Below are positions 46,943 to 61,800 of a stretch of DNA of 64,000 bases, one piece after another. Where the stretch lies: assembly GCF_021869535.1 (NCBI RefSeq), contig NW_026262712.1:64350100-64414099 (forward strand), in the 5' to 3' direction. The DNA comes from Mytilus californianus. Lineage: Eukaryota; Mollusca; Bivalvia; Mytilida; Mytilidae. The position numbers were made by a program, and so were the translations under genes. The notes beneath the pieces are model-generated. The model was given only the letters and a program-made list of their open reading frames with translations, was not told the DNA's origin and did not search any database. Position 1 is the first letter of the stretch. Each line of letters opens with the position of its first letter.

Positions 46943-49900
46943 TACGAATTGGTATTAAATTAGCTTTCAGTAACTACGAGTACACTAAGATCGCCGGTAC
47001 TTTGTTTTTCATCTTTTATTTCATTTTTTGGGGTTGGGTCTGGGTTATCTATTGTCTTCGTCTTCGACTAATGGATATCGCATGCCCTTGGTATTTTCAC
47101 CTTTTGAAAAACATAAACCGTTTTTTTACATAGTGGAAACGTGTTATTTAATGATATTTTTGCCTGTTTAGATAGATAAAAGAAGATGTGGAATGATTGT
47201 CAATGGTACAAGCATCCACCATAGACCAAATAACGTGGACATCTATTCACCAGATATCCCAAGACACTATCTCTGCTTTAAAATTAAAAGAGACAATCTA
47301 AATTATTTCAGCCATAATTTGGTCCAGCAGGTATCTATCACAAATTACTGATTTTTTTAAAGGTTTTTGTCTAAAGAACTAAATCAATGGAAAACATGAA
47401 ATAAAAAAAACACTTTATTAGACATTAAAAGGCTAATACTGTATAAAAACGAAATCATCTCGTTAAAATAGGTAGAGTATATAAAATTTCGTTTGGTCAA
47501 GGTTTTGTCGCGCGTCAATTAATACATAATGTTCCAACTAGAATAAACATCCTCATTTATTATTTTTGGCAGGAAAAGCAATATTATATAATTTATATAA
47601 GATGCACTTTAAAACGATACTTAAGACACTCTAATAGCAATTGGAATGCTGTGATACCACTGTTCCAGGTTATGGGAGGCTTGCACACTGACAACTGACA
47701 TGTTTAACCTCGCCATATTTTTTTTTTATATTATTGTGTTTTCCATAATAAAGTCAAACATGAGTAGAAACAAAAAGGTTTACGCCGACAACAACTGCAT
47801 ATTTGAAATCGGACTACATTCGATACAATTGAGTATATGCACGGACTTCATTTGAACTCTGGTGGATAATTGTCTAATTGGCAATCATGCCACATCTCTT
47901 TATTCTTATATTCTTTTTATCCGCTTAAGTTATCAGTAAAAAAATTGTTGGAAATATTTCAATTAAAGATGAACTTATTAAAAATAAATGTAGCGGTGAC
48001 ATTTCTTTCAGATTATGCACAAAGTACAGAAATTAACGAAATAATTACCGTAATATTAAAGCCTTATTATTTTCTTGCAATAGAATAATAATTGAAAAAG
48101 AGTGAATCACCCTATAGGACGGGAGGGAGCTGAACTTGTTTGTGACATGTTAGAAAATTTCGATATAATTAATTCCAAATCATAAGTTTTAAGATTTGAC
48201 TATTACCGGCTTAATTCCAATTAAACATCGGGTACTTGCTTGGCGTTACTATATAGAGTCCTATAGAATTTGCAACCGTGATCAGTAGTTTGTTTTGAAT
48301 GGCGCTGGAGATCAAGATGGACATTTCTGTAGGGTTTTACTCTTCGTTGAATTAAATAAATCCTTTTAAAAAGCAAGTCGATTTGTATTTCATACTTTTA
48401 AATCATGCTATAATCGGAACTTTATGCTTCATCAAATCAAAACGACTGCCATGCGAACCGGCGTGTCTTATATAGGTCCGCTTCGAGCGAAAAAGTTTAA
48501 TTGTTTTCTATTCAGTATCGAAATAATTATTTCATATCATGCTCTACTGTATGTTCATTTCAACTTGGTAGGTTCTTGGCATTATATTGCAAATATTTTG
48601 ACCTCGCTTACCTCGTACTGTGCAGTTACGGTAAAATTGTCGGTATCGGTGTTATTCACAAGTGGTTATTCAAAGGATATTTACACAATGCCTTCCCATG
48701 TAGAATGCGCATAGAGCATGACAACGCTCGGTCTAGATATATTTACAAATAGTATGCCAACCCCTAGGCTTCATTTTAAGATCAAGAAGAGTATCGGAGA
48801 GTATAACCTGAAAAAAAAATTCTTAAATATATATATGTGTGTTTAGGCCTATTATATATTTTATTTCAGTATCCATCTTTATTTCAGTCTCAGTTCGTTA
48901 TTTTTTTAAGAAACTAATATGATTCTAATAGTGTATATAGTTTATCATAACATTTCATTTGATGAGTTATATTATCATGATTATTAAAAGTATTTTCCCT
49001 TCTGAAACAGAAAACTACCGAGGTTTTTTGGCGCAAAATGCAAATTCCTTTAATAGTCATTGTGTCTGATTGGATGTTATTTTGGCCAACTTTCTACACA
49101 TGTTTCTATGACGTCATGGTTGAGAACCTGATGGGAAATTCTTTGACTAATTTCAAAGCCACATTTTCGTATTCAATATCATTTATTCTTTTGTTATCGT
49201 CAATTAATTTAATATATTTTTATGAACGTCATATATCTTAAAATAATAAAAGTTTCAATTTTAGTGATAATTTGTGCATTACAATGTAAACAAAAATCAA
49301 ATTCAAAACTATATAATTTATCGGAATCGAAATGAGAATCCCCGACGTCTCATCAACATGAATTCGACTTGATCCCCCGAAAGCATTACGGAATGAATTA
49401 ACGAAAAATGGCTATATTGAGACATATTTCGGGGAAGAGAACTACATGATTTTACTTTTTAATCTTTTATGACAAGGGGGAAACAAACAGACTGATAATT
49501 TTAGTGAAAAGAGGGTTACTTTCTGCTTCAAACGGAACAAAACAAGCACTGGAATACCAATGTATCGACAACAAAAATCTGATCTTCTTTGTTGATGTCA
49601 TTAAAAGTGGGCACATATACCATCAGGTGCTCAAATAACTGGATTTATATTCAGGAAAGGTAAGGTTTGTGTAAAATTAAGATAACATATGAATATAAGG
49701 ATTTAAAGATGAACATATGCGGGATAAACCGTTGCAATGTGCGGTTAATTTCCGCCTTGTTTATCGGGGTCACATTTCAAGTCAAGGTTACATTCGTCAT
49801 GTTTACGTTAATGGTAACCAGTGTTATGTCTTGTAAACTGTTTTCTTAATACATCTATTACAAGATTAAAAAATATACTTATGAAAATGTAATCATTTTG

Positions 49901-50342
49901 AATGTGATAATGTGAAGAAAGTTGCTTGATTAAATCTTGATCATATATTTTTTTGGAATGTGTTCATGCTCAGGTATATTGCACATGTACAGTAGGAGTG
50001 TTTACATTGTAGACGTGTGCCACAATATCCCCAATTGGGTTTAATTATAGTAGAACAGAATCCAGGTTATTTTGTTGAAGGATGAAAAATAGTCTAGTAT
50101 TGGAAGTCTAGTTCATTATTGTTTCTTGTTCCCTATTTTGTAAATTCCACCTTTATCGAAAAACCACTTCATTCAGATACAGAAGCACTAGAAACAGGTT
50201 GGACACAACCAGCCAAATAGGTAACTATAAAATTAGTAATAATCCATCAATTGAGTAAAAACTAGATATTGTTGAAAATGGATCCTTTGAGGTGAGTTTT
50301 TACTGAAAATGGAACCAAAAGAACTGTCTTATTATTTTTGGT

Positions 50343-51030
50343 TTAACCCTTTCGCCGACGAATCCCGGTTTACTGGGATTCACACTTCAGACAGCTGACG
50401 ATGAGTCCAGGTTTACAGGGATCGGAATAACTCCTTTATATTTTCCGCTGACAAACATTGCCAAGACGAGTTATCTTTCTTTATTGAATCCCCGGATGAA
50501 AGTGTAAACATGGTGCTTCTGTTTGGTGAAAACCGTGTCAAAATCAAATGAAATTTACGGATTTTACTGGAATTTGAAATAAGGGAACATTTTTTTTTAA
50601 AGAATTTGGAATTGAAGCCAGACTAGTATACTTTTTGACATAAAATGTCGTTTTATGTACAATAACAATTGGAATGGACATCGTTCAGTGTAAGGAACTT
50701 GTACAACTTCGTTAAAATTTTCAAACTTTTGCCGTTTTAGGTTTGAAATTTACGATTTTGGGTCTAAAAGAGTAAAAGTCGAATTCCGTGAACTTCGTCT
50801 ATTTTAATGCCGAAAATTAGCAAATTTGATTTTTTTCTGACAAAAAATATTATCAAAACATTAACAAACCTGTGTCCATTGTGTAAGTGAATAAAATAAA
50901 GACCTAAATAACTACAGACAAGTTTTTATTGATATTTAATATGAGGATCTCCCACTTGTGTCACAATAGCCAGGGAAGCCATCATCTCAAGAGTAGCTTC
51001 TGTCAGGGTGGCTATCAGTGAAAGGGTTAA
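50343..51030. mobile_element. Candidate element bounded by short inverted repeats
   Basis: TTAACCCTTTC at the left and GAAAGGGTTAA at the right are perfect 11-bp inverted repeats about 690 bp apart. Just inside the left end are two related blocks, AATCCCGGTTTACTGGGAT and GAGTCCAGGTTTACAGGGAT. No frame for a transposase is seen, and no target duplication is clear. Confidence 0.4.
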
Positions 51031-53789
51031 CATGGTTAAAGAAGTAACAAAGTTATTATCTGGAAAATTGTCAATGTTTAGAAATTTTTAATGGCTGGTA
51101 ACATCTTAGCAAATCAGTCAAGAAGTATTCATCTTTTTGAAAAGTTGCTGCATTTTTCATGAAAATTTGCCATTTCCAGACTTCTCAAAATTTCTTAAAA
51201 GACTGCTGGACATTTGGTCATACAAACAGCGATACTGGGAAAATTGCTGGCTATTAACTGAAACCAGTTCTAACTTACACTCAGTACTTGGCATTTTGCA
51301 CATGTTTGGTAGAAAAAAAAACAAGCAACACAATTTGATAGATGCTTGTGAACATGTGAATTACAATATAGATACATTGTAGGTCACAATAGGGTAATAA
51401 CACACATTTATTTACATTTTACTGTGACTTTTTCCCCACAAGATGGTACATTGAACATGTACTCTGAATAAATAGTGGGGGCTCCTGATGAAATGATACA
51501 GGGTTGGAATTATTTTTGCAGCGCATAGTTCGTTTGTAATGGGTTTGTTATGATGTTTTTTATACAATATACTGCTGACGTTGCTCTTTTAATGTTGTCC
51601 TGATGGAAGTTACCCATTTGTTTGTAAATGTTATTGTTTGAAAATAGATGAAGAATCATTTTAATTATCTCCATTGTAAATTCAGATAATAAAACAAAAA
51701 TAAGTAAAGAAATAAATTTTATTCATTATCACGATTTACTTTGTAAATGTAGCATACATTTCATAACAAAACATTTATATATTTAAACAATAAACTAGAC
51801 AAAGACGATGAAAGTGATGCCCCTGCACTCCACTCTGAAGTAACTGTATTATAAAGTCAATGTAGGACTTTCTTTGAGATATTATTGTGTCAGCTGGGAA
51901 ACACAAATGAAGCCCCCACAGATGCAGTGTTATTTTAAAATACACTTAGTTGATCATGGGTGCACATAGTTCTATGGTTCACTATCTGGAAACGCTATGC
52001 ATCTCTTAGTCTTATGCAAGTATATACTCTAAGAAATGACAAAGTTCAACTATCTCCCAAAAGAGCAAATATTAATAATAATCAAAAACCCTAACTACAT
52101 GAACACCTTTAATATAAGTTCCTACATGTATATGTGGAATAGCTATATACCCATAATGGGAAGGACAGGCAGGGGTAAAACAATATGCTCCCTTGGGACT
52201 TTCAGTTGTGGGGGCATAAATATATCTAATCATCTTTCAATAATTTAAAGCACAAGAGTCTTTTTCCATGAAGGGTCAACACTAGACAGGTGATGCTGTA
52301 AAACATGTAGGACCCACAATCATGTCATTGTCAGTTTCTGTGTTGGGTTTTGTAACACACTGGAGCAGTCTACTATTAACCATCTGATCACTATTTTATT
52401 ACATTTGTAGTATGGCTTCACCCAAGCTGGACACAGGCCATAATCTTGCTGGCGTAATGACGATTTAAGTCGCCAAAGAATTTTGAAAATCGCTATATCT
52501 CGCCGGCCAACTGACTTCATAGCGAAGTCAAATCGCTATCAAAATTGGTAAAAGGGAGACAACTTGTGATTTACAAGTCGCACAGGTGAAAAAAAATGGC
52601 GACTAACAAGGAAAATCGAGATTTTCGAAACAACCCAGGACTAATACTGTCGACGATCAAATTAAATAAATACAACGGCGACTTTGAACATCCTCGGATA
52701 TAAGATTCAAAACTATTTAAACGGAAAACTGACCGTCTGTTTAAGTTATCATTTTATTTAGACTTAAATTCAAGTTGACAGTACAAATGGTATCAATAAA
52801 TAAATAACAACTATATTGTCTAAACCTTTTTATTAAGAACTTTATATACATTTTGTACAATAACATGAAAAAACTGCAAGTATATTTTTTATTGCATCTA
52901 AAACAATTTCCTTAGTGATAATCACGAAAACACGATGCAACCGAAACGGTAATGGAATCTCACTTCTCCAAGAAACTGACCACTTCTCCCTTCTCTCTCA
53001 TGGAAGGAGAAGTCACTTCTCCCTCTCCAAAATCCTAGATTAGGCCCTGGCTGGACATCGAGAAATTTGAAAGTGAATTTCTCAAGTCTAGTATCAGTTT
53101 TCTAATCATATCCTAATTGTTTTCAAATGGTAAAATTCATTACTATAGTATTGCTGAATAAACAATTATTAGTTCAATTAGATGATAATTAATATTTCAA
53201 AGACTTGCACATTGAGGCCAATTTGGTCGCTGTTTAACAAGTTCGTAAAACAAGTTTGTGAGTGTTGTCGGTAAATGCGGTCAATTTATTTCATCTTGTT
53301 CCATTCATATTTGCTTCTTTATATTCTTTTTAATTCCAAAAAAATGGATGATAATGTTAATTTCTTCGTTTATTTTGATGTTTCAAACACACCATTTTGT
53401 AAAATTTATCAAACTGGTCCCGCAATGTTACTTGATCCAATGCAAATAACACATTCAAAAATAGTAAACCTGACGATCACGTGATCGAAGTAAAAGATAA
53501 GCGAAAAATTTAAAAAAAATTTGTTTTTAAAATTATGGCGACGCGATTGAAATGGATAGCGCTGCGGTCAGTTCAATAGAACAGGGAAAATTGCCATAGC
53601 GCTGAATACCACAGCACGTAAACAGCATGGGGAGAGCACTGTCAGTGAAATTCATTGTTTTAACTAATGATCCGTTTAAAATTTGTCCTTCCCACTTAGT
53701 GCAGATATTAGAGGCTCGTTAATCCATTAGAACTGCATTTTACTTTAGGTCAACCTTTTCTGATTGAGCTTATACCTTTTTATGGCCCC

Positions 53790-54010
53790 ACTTGCGTAGT
53801 AGTATATATTAGTAGTAGGGGCATTATGTTTTCTGGTCTGTGCGTCAGTTCGTCCGTCCGTGTCCCGCTTCAGTAGTTTTTAGATATGATCTTTCTAATT
53901 TTAATGCCAAATTAGAGTTTTGACCCCCATTTTCACGGTCCACTGAACATAGAAAATGATAGTGCAAGTGGGGCATCCATGTACTATGGACACATTCTTT
54001 TTTTTTTTTG
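53790..54010. repeat. Short copy of the GCCCC-ended repeat
   Basis: It runs from TTTATGGCCCCACTTGCGTA through a TCCGTCCGT region to GGGGCATCCATGTACTATGG. It is the reverse of the ends of 36215-36680 with the middle deleted. It lies in intergenic DNA upstream of HIPK. Confidence 0.7.
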
Positions 54011-57000
54011 CTGTAATAAAACACTCACATTTCTAGTTACAGTTATATTACTGCTACCCATTTTTTGTTAGTTTATTTTCAAGAAATTAAAATTTGAACA
54101 CCCGATGGAAAATGCATTGAAAATAATTGCTTTCTAAGTCTCTTGTAACCACTTGTATCAGCCCATAAACTTTTGAATCTACAGGTCCGAAGCTGAATTT
54201 TACAAACATTTTAGTTACATGTACATGTAGATTCTATTGACCTGTAGAGAATGATTTTTACAGGCCCTACAGCATTTTACAAGCTTGGGCTGGAGGGCCT
54301 GTGGTTGAGCATGAAGACTGCCATGTACATTTGTAGTAGACAATACAGATGTTTAACACTCATACGGTGAGCAAAACAGGTGCAGATGACCTACTACAGA
54401 CAGAACAATAGTGAAACTGAAAATACTCCTACAAATCAATGTGACATAATTGTGAAGGATTTGTAGTTTCCATTGTACATTGTAAATGTATTAACATCTG
54501 TACATCATAAACAGTGTATTCATGGTAGATTGTATAAGTGCATATTTTGTAAATTGTGTTGTTTCATTGCTTGAAATGATTATTTTTTGTTGCAGCAGGT
54601 GTTTTAAAAAGTACATTTGTAGTTCATATTTTGAGCTGTAGTCATGGTCGTTCAGTTGTTTCAACTAACGGTAGTTAAATTGTAGGCATTACAAAATGTA
54701 TGTTAAAACAAGACTAGTGTGAAGGGTTACTGCATTTAGGTAAAAAACACTTCTCTCTTGAGTCAATAAAAATTTCACAATTTTTTCGCTGAGATTCAGA
54801 TTTGTTCTGAGTATCTTTCAGCAAAACCTAGATCACTATGATTCGAGCCTACAGTTTTTGTTCCCACAATTGCTGAAAGCTAATTATTCTTTTTGGTAAA
54901 CCCTGTAGTGTTTCCTATAGGAGGTTTTTGGTGTGGTATGACGCCCTGTCGTGTTTTCTTGATGTCTCTGCCCTTTTTAGGAAAATAATTTGGCGCCATG
55001 CCCCTTTTCTGTCGTAATTTAGAACGCCTCACCTTAATTTAATATCGGTTCTTTAATTCATCTTTTAACAAGACCATTTCAAGTTATTTACCTTGGGACG
55101 AAATCAAAATTTAAATGGCCGACATTTTATTGAATTTCGTAATTATGTTTGAACTGTTTTGAAGCAAAAGAGTACAAATATGGTTCATGATTGAATCTTA
55201 TAGGCACAACATCGATTTGTACCTCTACGAATTTAAAATGTAGACAATTTTAAAGGGAACCAGGAGATCGTTTGAGTTATAATTTAACGATGCATTGGAT
55301 GAACATTACCTATTACATAAACAATCCGATGTTTGTTTATTGTTTCTATTTATATTATTCGGTCGATCTAGACGTCGGATTGGGTGTGAATTTACGACGG
55401 CTTTTATACTAAATGAAATTATATTTAAGAATATATCTGATATAGTTTTGAATTGTAAGAAAAATCAACAACATTTCATTAAAAAAAAACTTAAAAAAAC
55501 AGTGTTAGACTGAAAAAAAGATAAATAGCACAAGAATATGTATAGTACATGTAAGTCTTGCTATACAAATCCTTAAATAGCCTAAAACTATTTGTACAGT
55601 TATGAGCCAAATGCAAGGTAGCTTTTAATTGGTATAAACATGTGAGACCCAAAAGTATTTGGCACCTCTTTTGTGCATCTAAAAAGCAATGCAATGCATA
55701 TGATCTTGGTCATGCAAAGTCCACTTTCACAATACATCCTTAGACAATCAGTCTTAGTGATCCAGTATTAATCAGGGTTCTCGTTAAGACGTGTATACGT
55801 GCTAAGAGTGCCCTCTGAGAAAAAACTTACCCTGCCGTTTTCAAAAGCTGCAGGAAACACTACCCAGATTTTAGATCTCAACCAATTTTATACTCGAGGC
55901 CAGTCAAGAGCTTTAAAAAAAATTCCACCAACAAGTTATCACTGAATATTGCCCCTATTCCCAAAGCAAAAAAGGCTGTTTTTATCCCCTTTTCTTTTTA
56001 TAAGCAAATTATGTTTTAGAATGGTAATCTACTTAAGCTACATGTAAAAATAATGTTTTGGTATATGCTTCGATAAATTTAGTAACTTTAGTAACTGACC
56101 ATGTATAATACAATGTAACTGTTCCTTGAATGGCTTCTGGTTCATTGTGAGCAAAAGAAAGAAGGGCACCATTACACATGTAAATGTGTCAACATGATAA
56201 TAAATGCTGATCATTTTACAACATCATGACGCTTATTGGCATTTCACTGTTTTGACTATTTTTAAATAAAACAGGTTGCAGCAAATATTACATCAACACG
56301 AGATGTACATGTTAGTAAGAAAAAGGAAGTTTTTTCATATCTGAAAAAAATTTTGATTCCTCATTTCTAACCTTTATAGTGAAAAACATACGCAACTGCC
56401 ATTAGGTAGGTCTTACTTATATAGAGGTAAGAGAGATTCTCACTGAATCATGATTAGAAACTCAATGACACTATACATGTACTTCAGCGATAACTAAATG
56501 TTGTCTTTCAGAACCTCCGTGTTTTGCTAATTACTTTCCCAGAGTTGTGTACAAGTTTACTAACAATATTCATCTTTGTTAGAGGGGAGGCAATTTTTGT
56601 AAATAAATTGATTCTCAATTTCTGTCAAATAAGATATACAAAATGCACATTCAGTCTTCACGATATAATTTGAAAATTTTGATAAGATTCAGTTTGCCGG
56701 TAGAGACGATTTTTACAGGCCCGAAAGCAAATTTACAAGCCTGGGCTGGTGGGCCTGTGGTTGAGTGTGAAGACTGCACATTATAATCCCTTGATTTTCA
56801 TTTAAACCTTAATGAATCCAGAAAATCTGGTTAAAGACAAGCTGTAATCATGATTCATGGTAATGCTTCCGTAATATTTAAGTCTGGAATAATAAATCTC
56901 CTTATATAATATGTTGGATGTTTGTACATTTTGTATTATATACATGAGTGTAGGTTAAACATAAGACATGAAAGACAAGGAGGAAACCAAAAAAATTTTA

Positions 57001-57112
57001 ATACATGGCTGTTAATTATATATATAAATGCAGGCATTCATTATTAATTATTTCTGTCAAACTTCAAAGTTTATGTTTTATTTGTTTTATCTTTATTGTG
57101 TTTTTTTTGCAG

Positions 57113-58092
<980 letters not shown>

Positions 58093-58356
58093 TAAGGTCC
58101 TAATTGGCAACTATTATGACTGTTAGTTACATGTAGGATGCTTCAGTATAATGGGTAAGCATACATGACTGAAGTATGCTTATATCATTCACAAAATGGA
58201 AATTACTTTAGGTTACATAGTACATGTACATGTATGCTTATATGTATCATTCACAAAATGGAAATTACTTTATGTAATACACAGAAGACTTGGTACTTGA
58301 GAAAAAATGCTTCAAGGGAAATGTAAATGATCCTGAATTCCAAAAATAACAATATA

Positions 58357-58580
58357 ATCAGGGGTCGACTTTAGCACTGGCCCGTTGGCCCAAGGCCAGA
58401 AGAATTTCGATAGGGCCAGTTGAACATAAAGACTTCTGGTCCCATTGGCCATTACATTTGACTATATTTTCACTTAGATAGTATTATTAGGGCAAATTTT
58501 AATTGAGTTGGGCCAGTAAATTTACGCTCTAACTGGCCCTATTGGCCATACATTTAAATTTTATCAAGTCGACCTCTGAT
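58357..58580. mobile_element. Small TIR element in the HIPK intron
   Basis: ATCAGGGGTCGAC at the left and GTCGACCTCTGAT at the right are 13-bp inverted ends with one mismatch, 224 bp outer to outer. The inside is rich in GGCC and ACTGGCCC-type motifs in both orientations. No coding capacity. This is the size and shape expected of a MITE. Confidence 0.6.
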
Positions 58581-61039
58581 ATAAACTTGACTAAGTAGTC
58601 AACAAATACATGTACTAGTACAATGTAAAAAATGTTTATGCAAGAAGTAAAAACATGTATGTACTCATAGGTCAAGGACTAGCCAATTTCAGTAAAAACA
58701 TATCTTAATGAGGTTGAAGCTAATACAGTGCGCTTCAATTTTGTAGAAATAGGCTAACCATTGACTCAATAAAGCTAAAGTTTTCTGGCAAGCAAAAAGT
58801 TGTCACTGGTCCAGGATACAGAAATTGTGATTTCATTTCACCAAAGACCATACGAGCAGTTTATCTGATTGTTTTTCGCTAACTTAATTCACACATGTAC
58901 ATAAGATTGAGAATGGAAATGGGGAACATGTCAAAAACATGTACACTGAGCAAATGACCAGACTATTCTGACTGATAACAGAATTTTGGTATATTTGTAC
59001 ATATGGCATCCAAGCTTCATCTTATGAAAAATTTAATCTATCCTGAGAAATAAATTTTCCTATAGCCTTAATGTTATCATGCTGACTGCTAATTTTGTTG
59101 CACATGTGTATTACTCTACACCATGGCATGTGGTAAAGAAAATAAATTAGAAAAAAATGAAACCACTTTGTTTGATTAAACTTGTCTTTAACGTTTAAAG
59201 AATTTCTTTATCCAGAATGGCAAGTTTACGTTTCAGAGCTGAGCATGTGATCATGTAATCACCAGAGGGAATATATGTTGTTTATTTTTTTTGTAATGCC
59301 ATTTCAACAGCATTTGGATTTTACTTTATTTAATAAGCCACACAGAAGAAACATAATTAAATGAGAAATTTAATTAAATTTGTATGATGACTTCAAGTCA
59401 CTTAATGACATGTTTACAAGACTCACACAGTCTGCATATATACATTGAAGGTGTATATCTGAAATGTAATTATATATTTAGTAATAAGGAATTCATCAGG
59501 AATTGATTAAACAATCTACTTAGTATGCAAAATGACTGATTATTTCATTCAAATTTTATATCTGACTTTGTACATACATTGTGATGTGCTTGTGCAATAA
59601 ATGTAAAACCCCTAGGATTGTTTGGAAATAAAATCTGTTTTATTACAATATTGTCAGTAGTCTTGAACATTTATCAGTGATAATCAGTGACCGATAACCG
59701 GCTTTGCTGGCGACACACAGTGTGGATTAAAAGCCCAATTGACATTTATGAAAAAGGCTCAAGAAATTGGAAACCTTTATCGATTCAATCTAAAGGAGTG
59801 CAATTTACAGATATTTAAATCTTTCAATCTTCAGATTTTATTAGCAAGCTTGTCAATGGCCAAGTTAAGTATAAAGGGTTTCATCCTGTGGGGAATTTTT
59901 GTAAAAGTTTTGTTAAAGAATCCAACAGATCTGTATACCTGGATACTTTCTGTGCACAAGATGTTGGACACATCATCAATACGTGAAGTTAAAATTATGA
60001 AGTTAAAATTATGCCTTATCTTTATAAGCTTAAGGTCACTTTTATAACCATGGGGAAGGGACAATGTATTTCTATAACATGAAATTTTGAGTCGAAATTA
60101 AATATCTTGCATGTATTATGTACAATGTATACAATACACTTTTAGTGTGAATAGAAGATGATGTTAGGTACATGTATGTATAAGCAATCAAAACAGCTAT
60201 ATATTGTTACTGTCACACTGAGTATCCAACAACATAATCATACAAGAACACACACCAAGAGGTCAAGGTCTTTAATCATAAATAAGTGTCTATATCAGAT
60301 AGAAGCTCTATAAAGCATTAGATCACAAAGATTCAGCTATACAAATCCTATTCTTTAAAGGACAAATATAAAACATAGATATATCAGAACATTGACTTCC
60401 AGTGATGTGTTTCCTGATTTTATACTGGTACACATGAATATTTATACATTTGTACATGTAGCAGGGTTTCACAAGTTTGGATTTCATATGCCCTACCTAT
60501 AACTGAGATAGTAGAAAGAAGAGGCAAAAGACACCATAGGGACAATAAAAAATTATAAGTTATATGTAAAAGGCAAACAAAAGTCATCAAAACACTACAT
60601 AGAAAACAAAAGACTTGGCAACACGAACCCCACCTTAAACGGGCGCAAATTATTTTCCTGCCTGTGTCTTTTTGTCTGACTGTTTGTCCGTCCCTTTTCA
60701 GGTTAAAGTTATGATTTAATGTAGTTTACCATGAAGTTGCGGTCACATCAACTGGAAACTAAGTACCCGTAACACATGTTTGTGTTGAAATTTTTAAAAG
60801 AATATGTTAAATAAGGGTATGATCCAGTTTTTTTGGTTCACTGAATATGGAAATGTGATAATATAAAATCAGTCCATTCTCAGTTTAAAGTTTTTTTCCA
60901 TAAAGTCATGGTCACATCAACTTGGAAACTTAGTACACATGCTCATTATGAAGTGAACTTTCTAAAATACATGTATATGCTTAATTTAAGTTTTGACCAA
61001 TAGTGGGTCATGGTGTCAAATGAGGGTGTACATGTGTGA

Positions 61040-61800
61040 ATTTATGCCCCCACTGTAGCGGAGGGGGCATTAAGTTTTACCCTTGTCCGTCTGTATGTCT
61101 GTATGTCTGTATGTCCGTCCGTACGCCCCAAAATTGGTTTCCGTTCTCTAACTTTAGTTTGCCCCAACCAAACTATGAAACTTATACACAATGCTGATTA
61201 CCACAAAACACAGATCAAGTTTGAATATTAGTGGCTTCACTTTTACCGTTCTAGAGTAATGCCCCTTTACAAATGAAAAAATTGCTGAATTTTTTGTTTC
61301 AGTTCTCTAACTTTAGTTTGCCTCAACCAAATGTTATGAATCTTATACACAATGCTAATTACCACAAAACACAGATCCAGTTTGAATTTTTACATTTTTA
61401 GAGTTATTCCCCTTTACAAATGAAAAAATTCAGCGTTTCCGTTCTCTAACTTTAGTTTGCCTCAACCAAACATTATGAAACTTATGCACAATGCTGATTA
61501 CCATAAAACACAGATAAAGTGTGAATTTTGGTGGTGTCACTTTTACCGTTCTAGAGCTGTGCCCCTTTACAAATGGAAAAATGCTGAATTTTTCGTTTCC
61601 GTTCTCTTAACTTAAGTTTGCCTCAACCAAATGTTATGAAACTTATATACACAATGCTTAAGCTTATTACCACAAAACTCAGATCAAGTACAAATTTGGG
61701 TAGCGTCACTTTTACTGTTCTTGAGTTATGTTTCTTTATAACGTTATACATGTATGCAAGCAGGGGCATCTGTGTCCCATGGAGACATTCCCCATTTATT
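61040..61800. mobile_element. Element with about 160-bp internal tandem repeats, GCCCC ends
   Basis: Four tandem units start near 61134, 61296, 61435 and 61595, each holding TTCTCTAACTTTAGTTTGCC, a TTATACACAATGCT block and GCCCCTTTACAAATG. They are flanked by TTTATGCCCCCACTGTAGCG (left) and GGGGCATCTGTGTCCCATGG (right). A left-end fragment lies at 63303-63400 and an end-to-end deletion form at 22731-22790. The layout resembles bivalve pearl or Helentron-type non-autonomous elements, which carry internal repeats of about 160 bp; that link is inference. Confidence 0.75.

Larger units (their letters stand above)
46945..57112. other. Intergenic DNA upstream of HIPK
   Basis: No coding exon recognised. 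Repeats: family B fragments at about 47175-47250 (forward) and 47840-47915 (reverse), a TIR-bounded element at 50343-51030, a GCCCC-ended repeat at 53790-54010, and a repeat at about 54240-54320 that recurs at 56700-56775 (shared GGGCCTGTGGTTGAG). A less AT-rich stretch with short ATGGCGAC frames at 52590-52705 and 53535-53600 could hold an upstream noncoding exon or promoter for HIPK; this is a guess. Confidence 0.45.

Noticed and set aside
59739..60064. Overlapping frames of 102 and 77 codons on opposite strands in the HIPK intron
   Set aside because: No recognisable domain or HIPK similarity; HIPK exon 3 should encode the APE-type end of the activation segment, and nothing like it is present.
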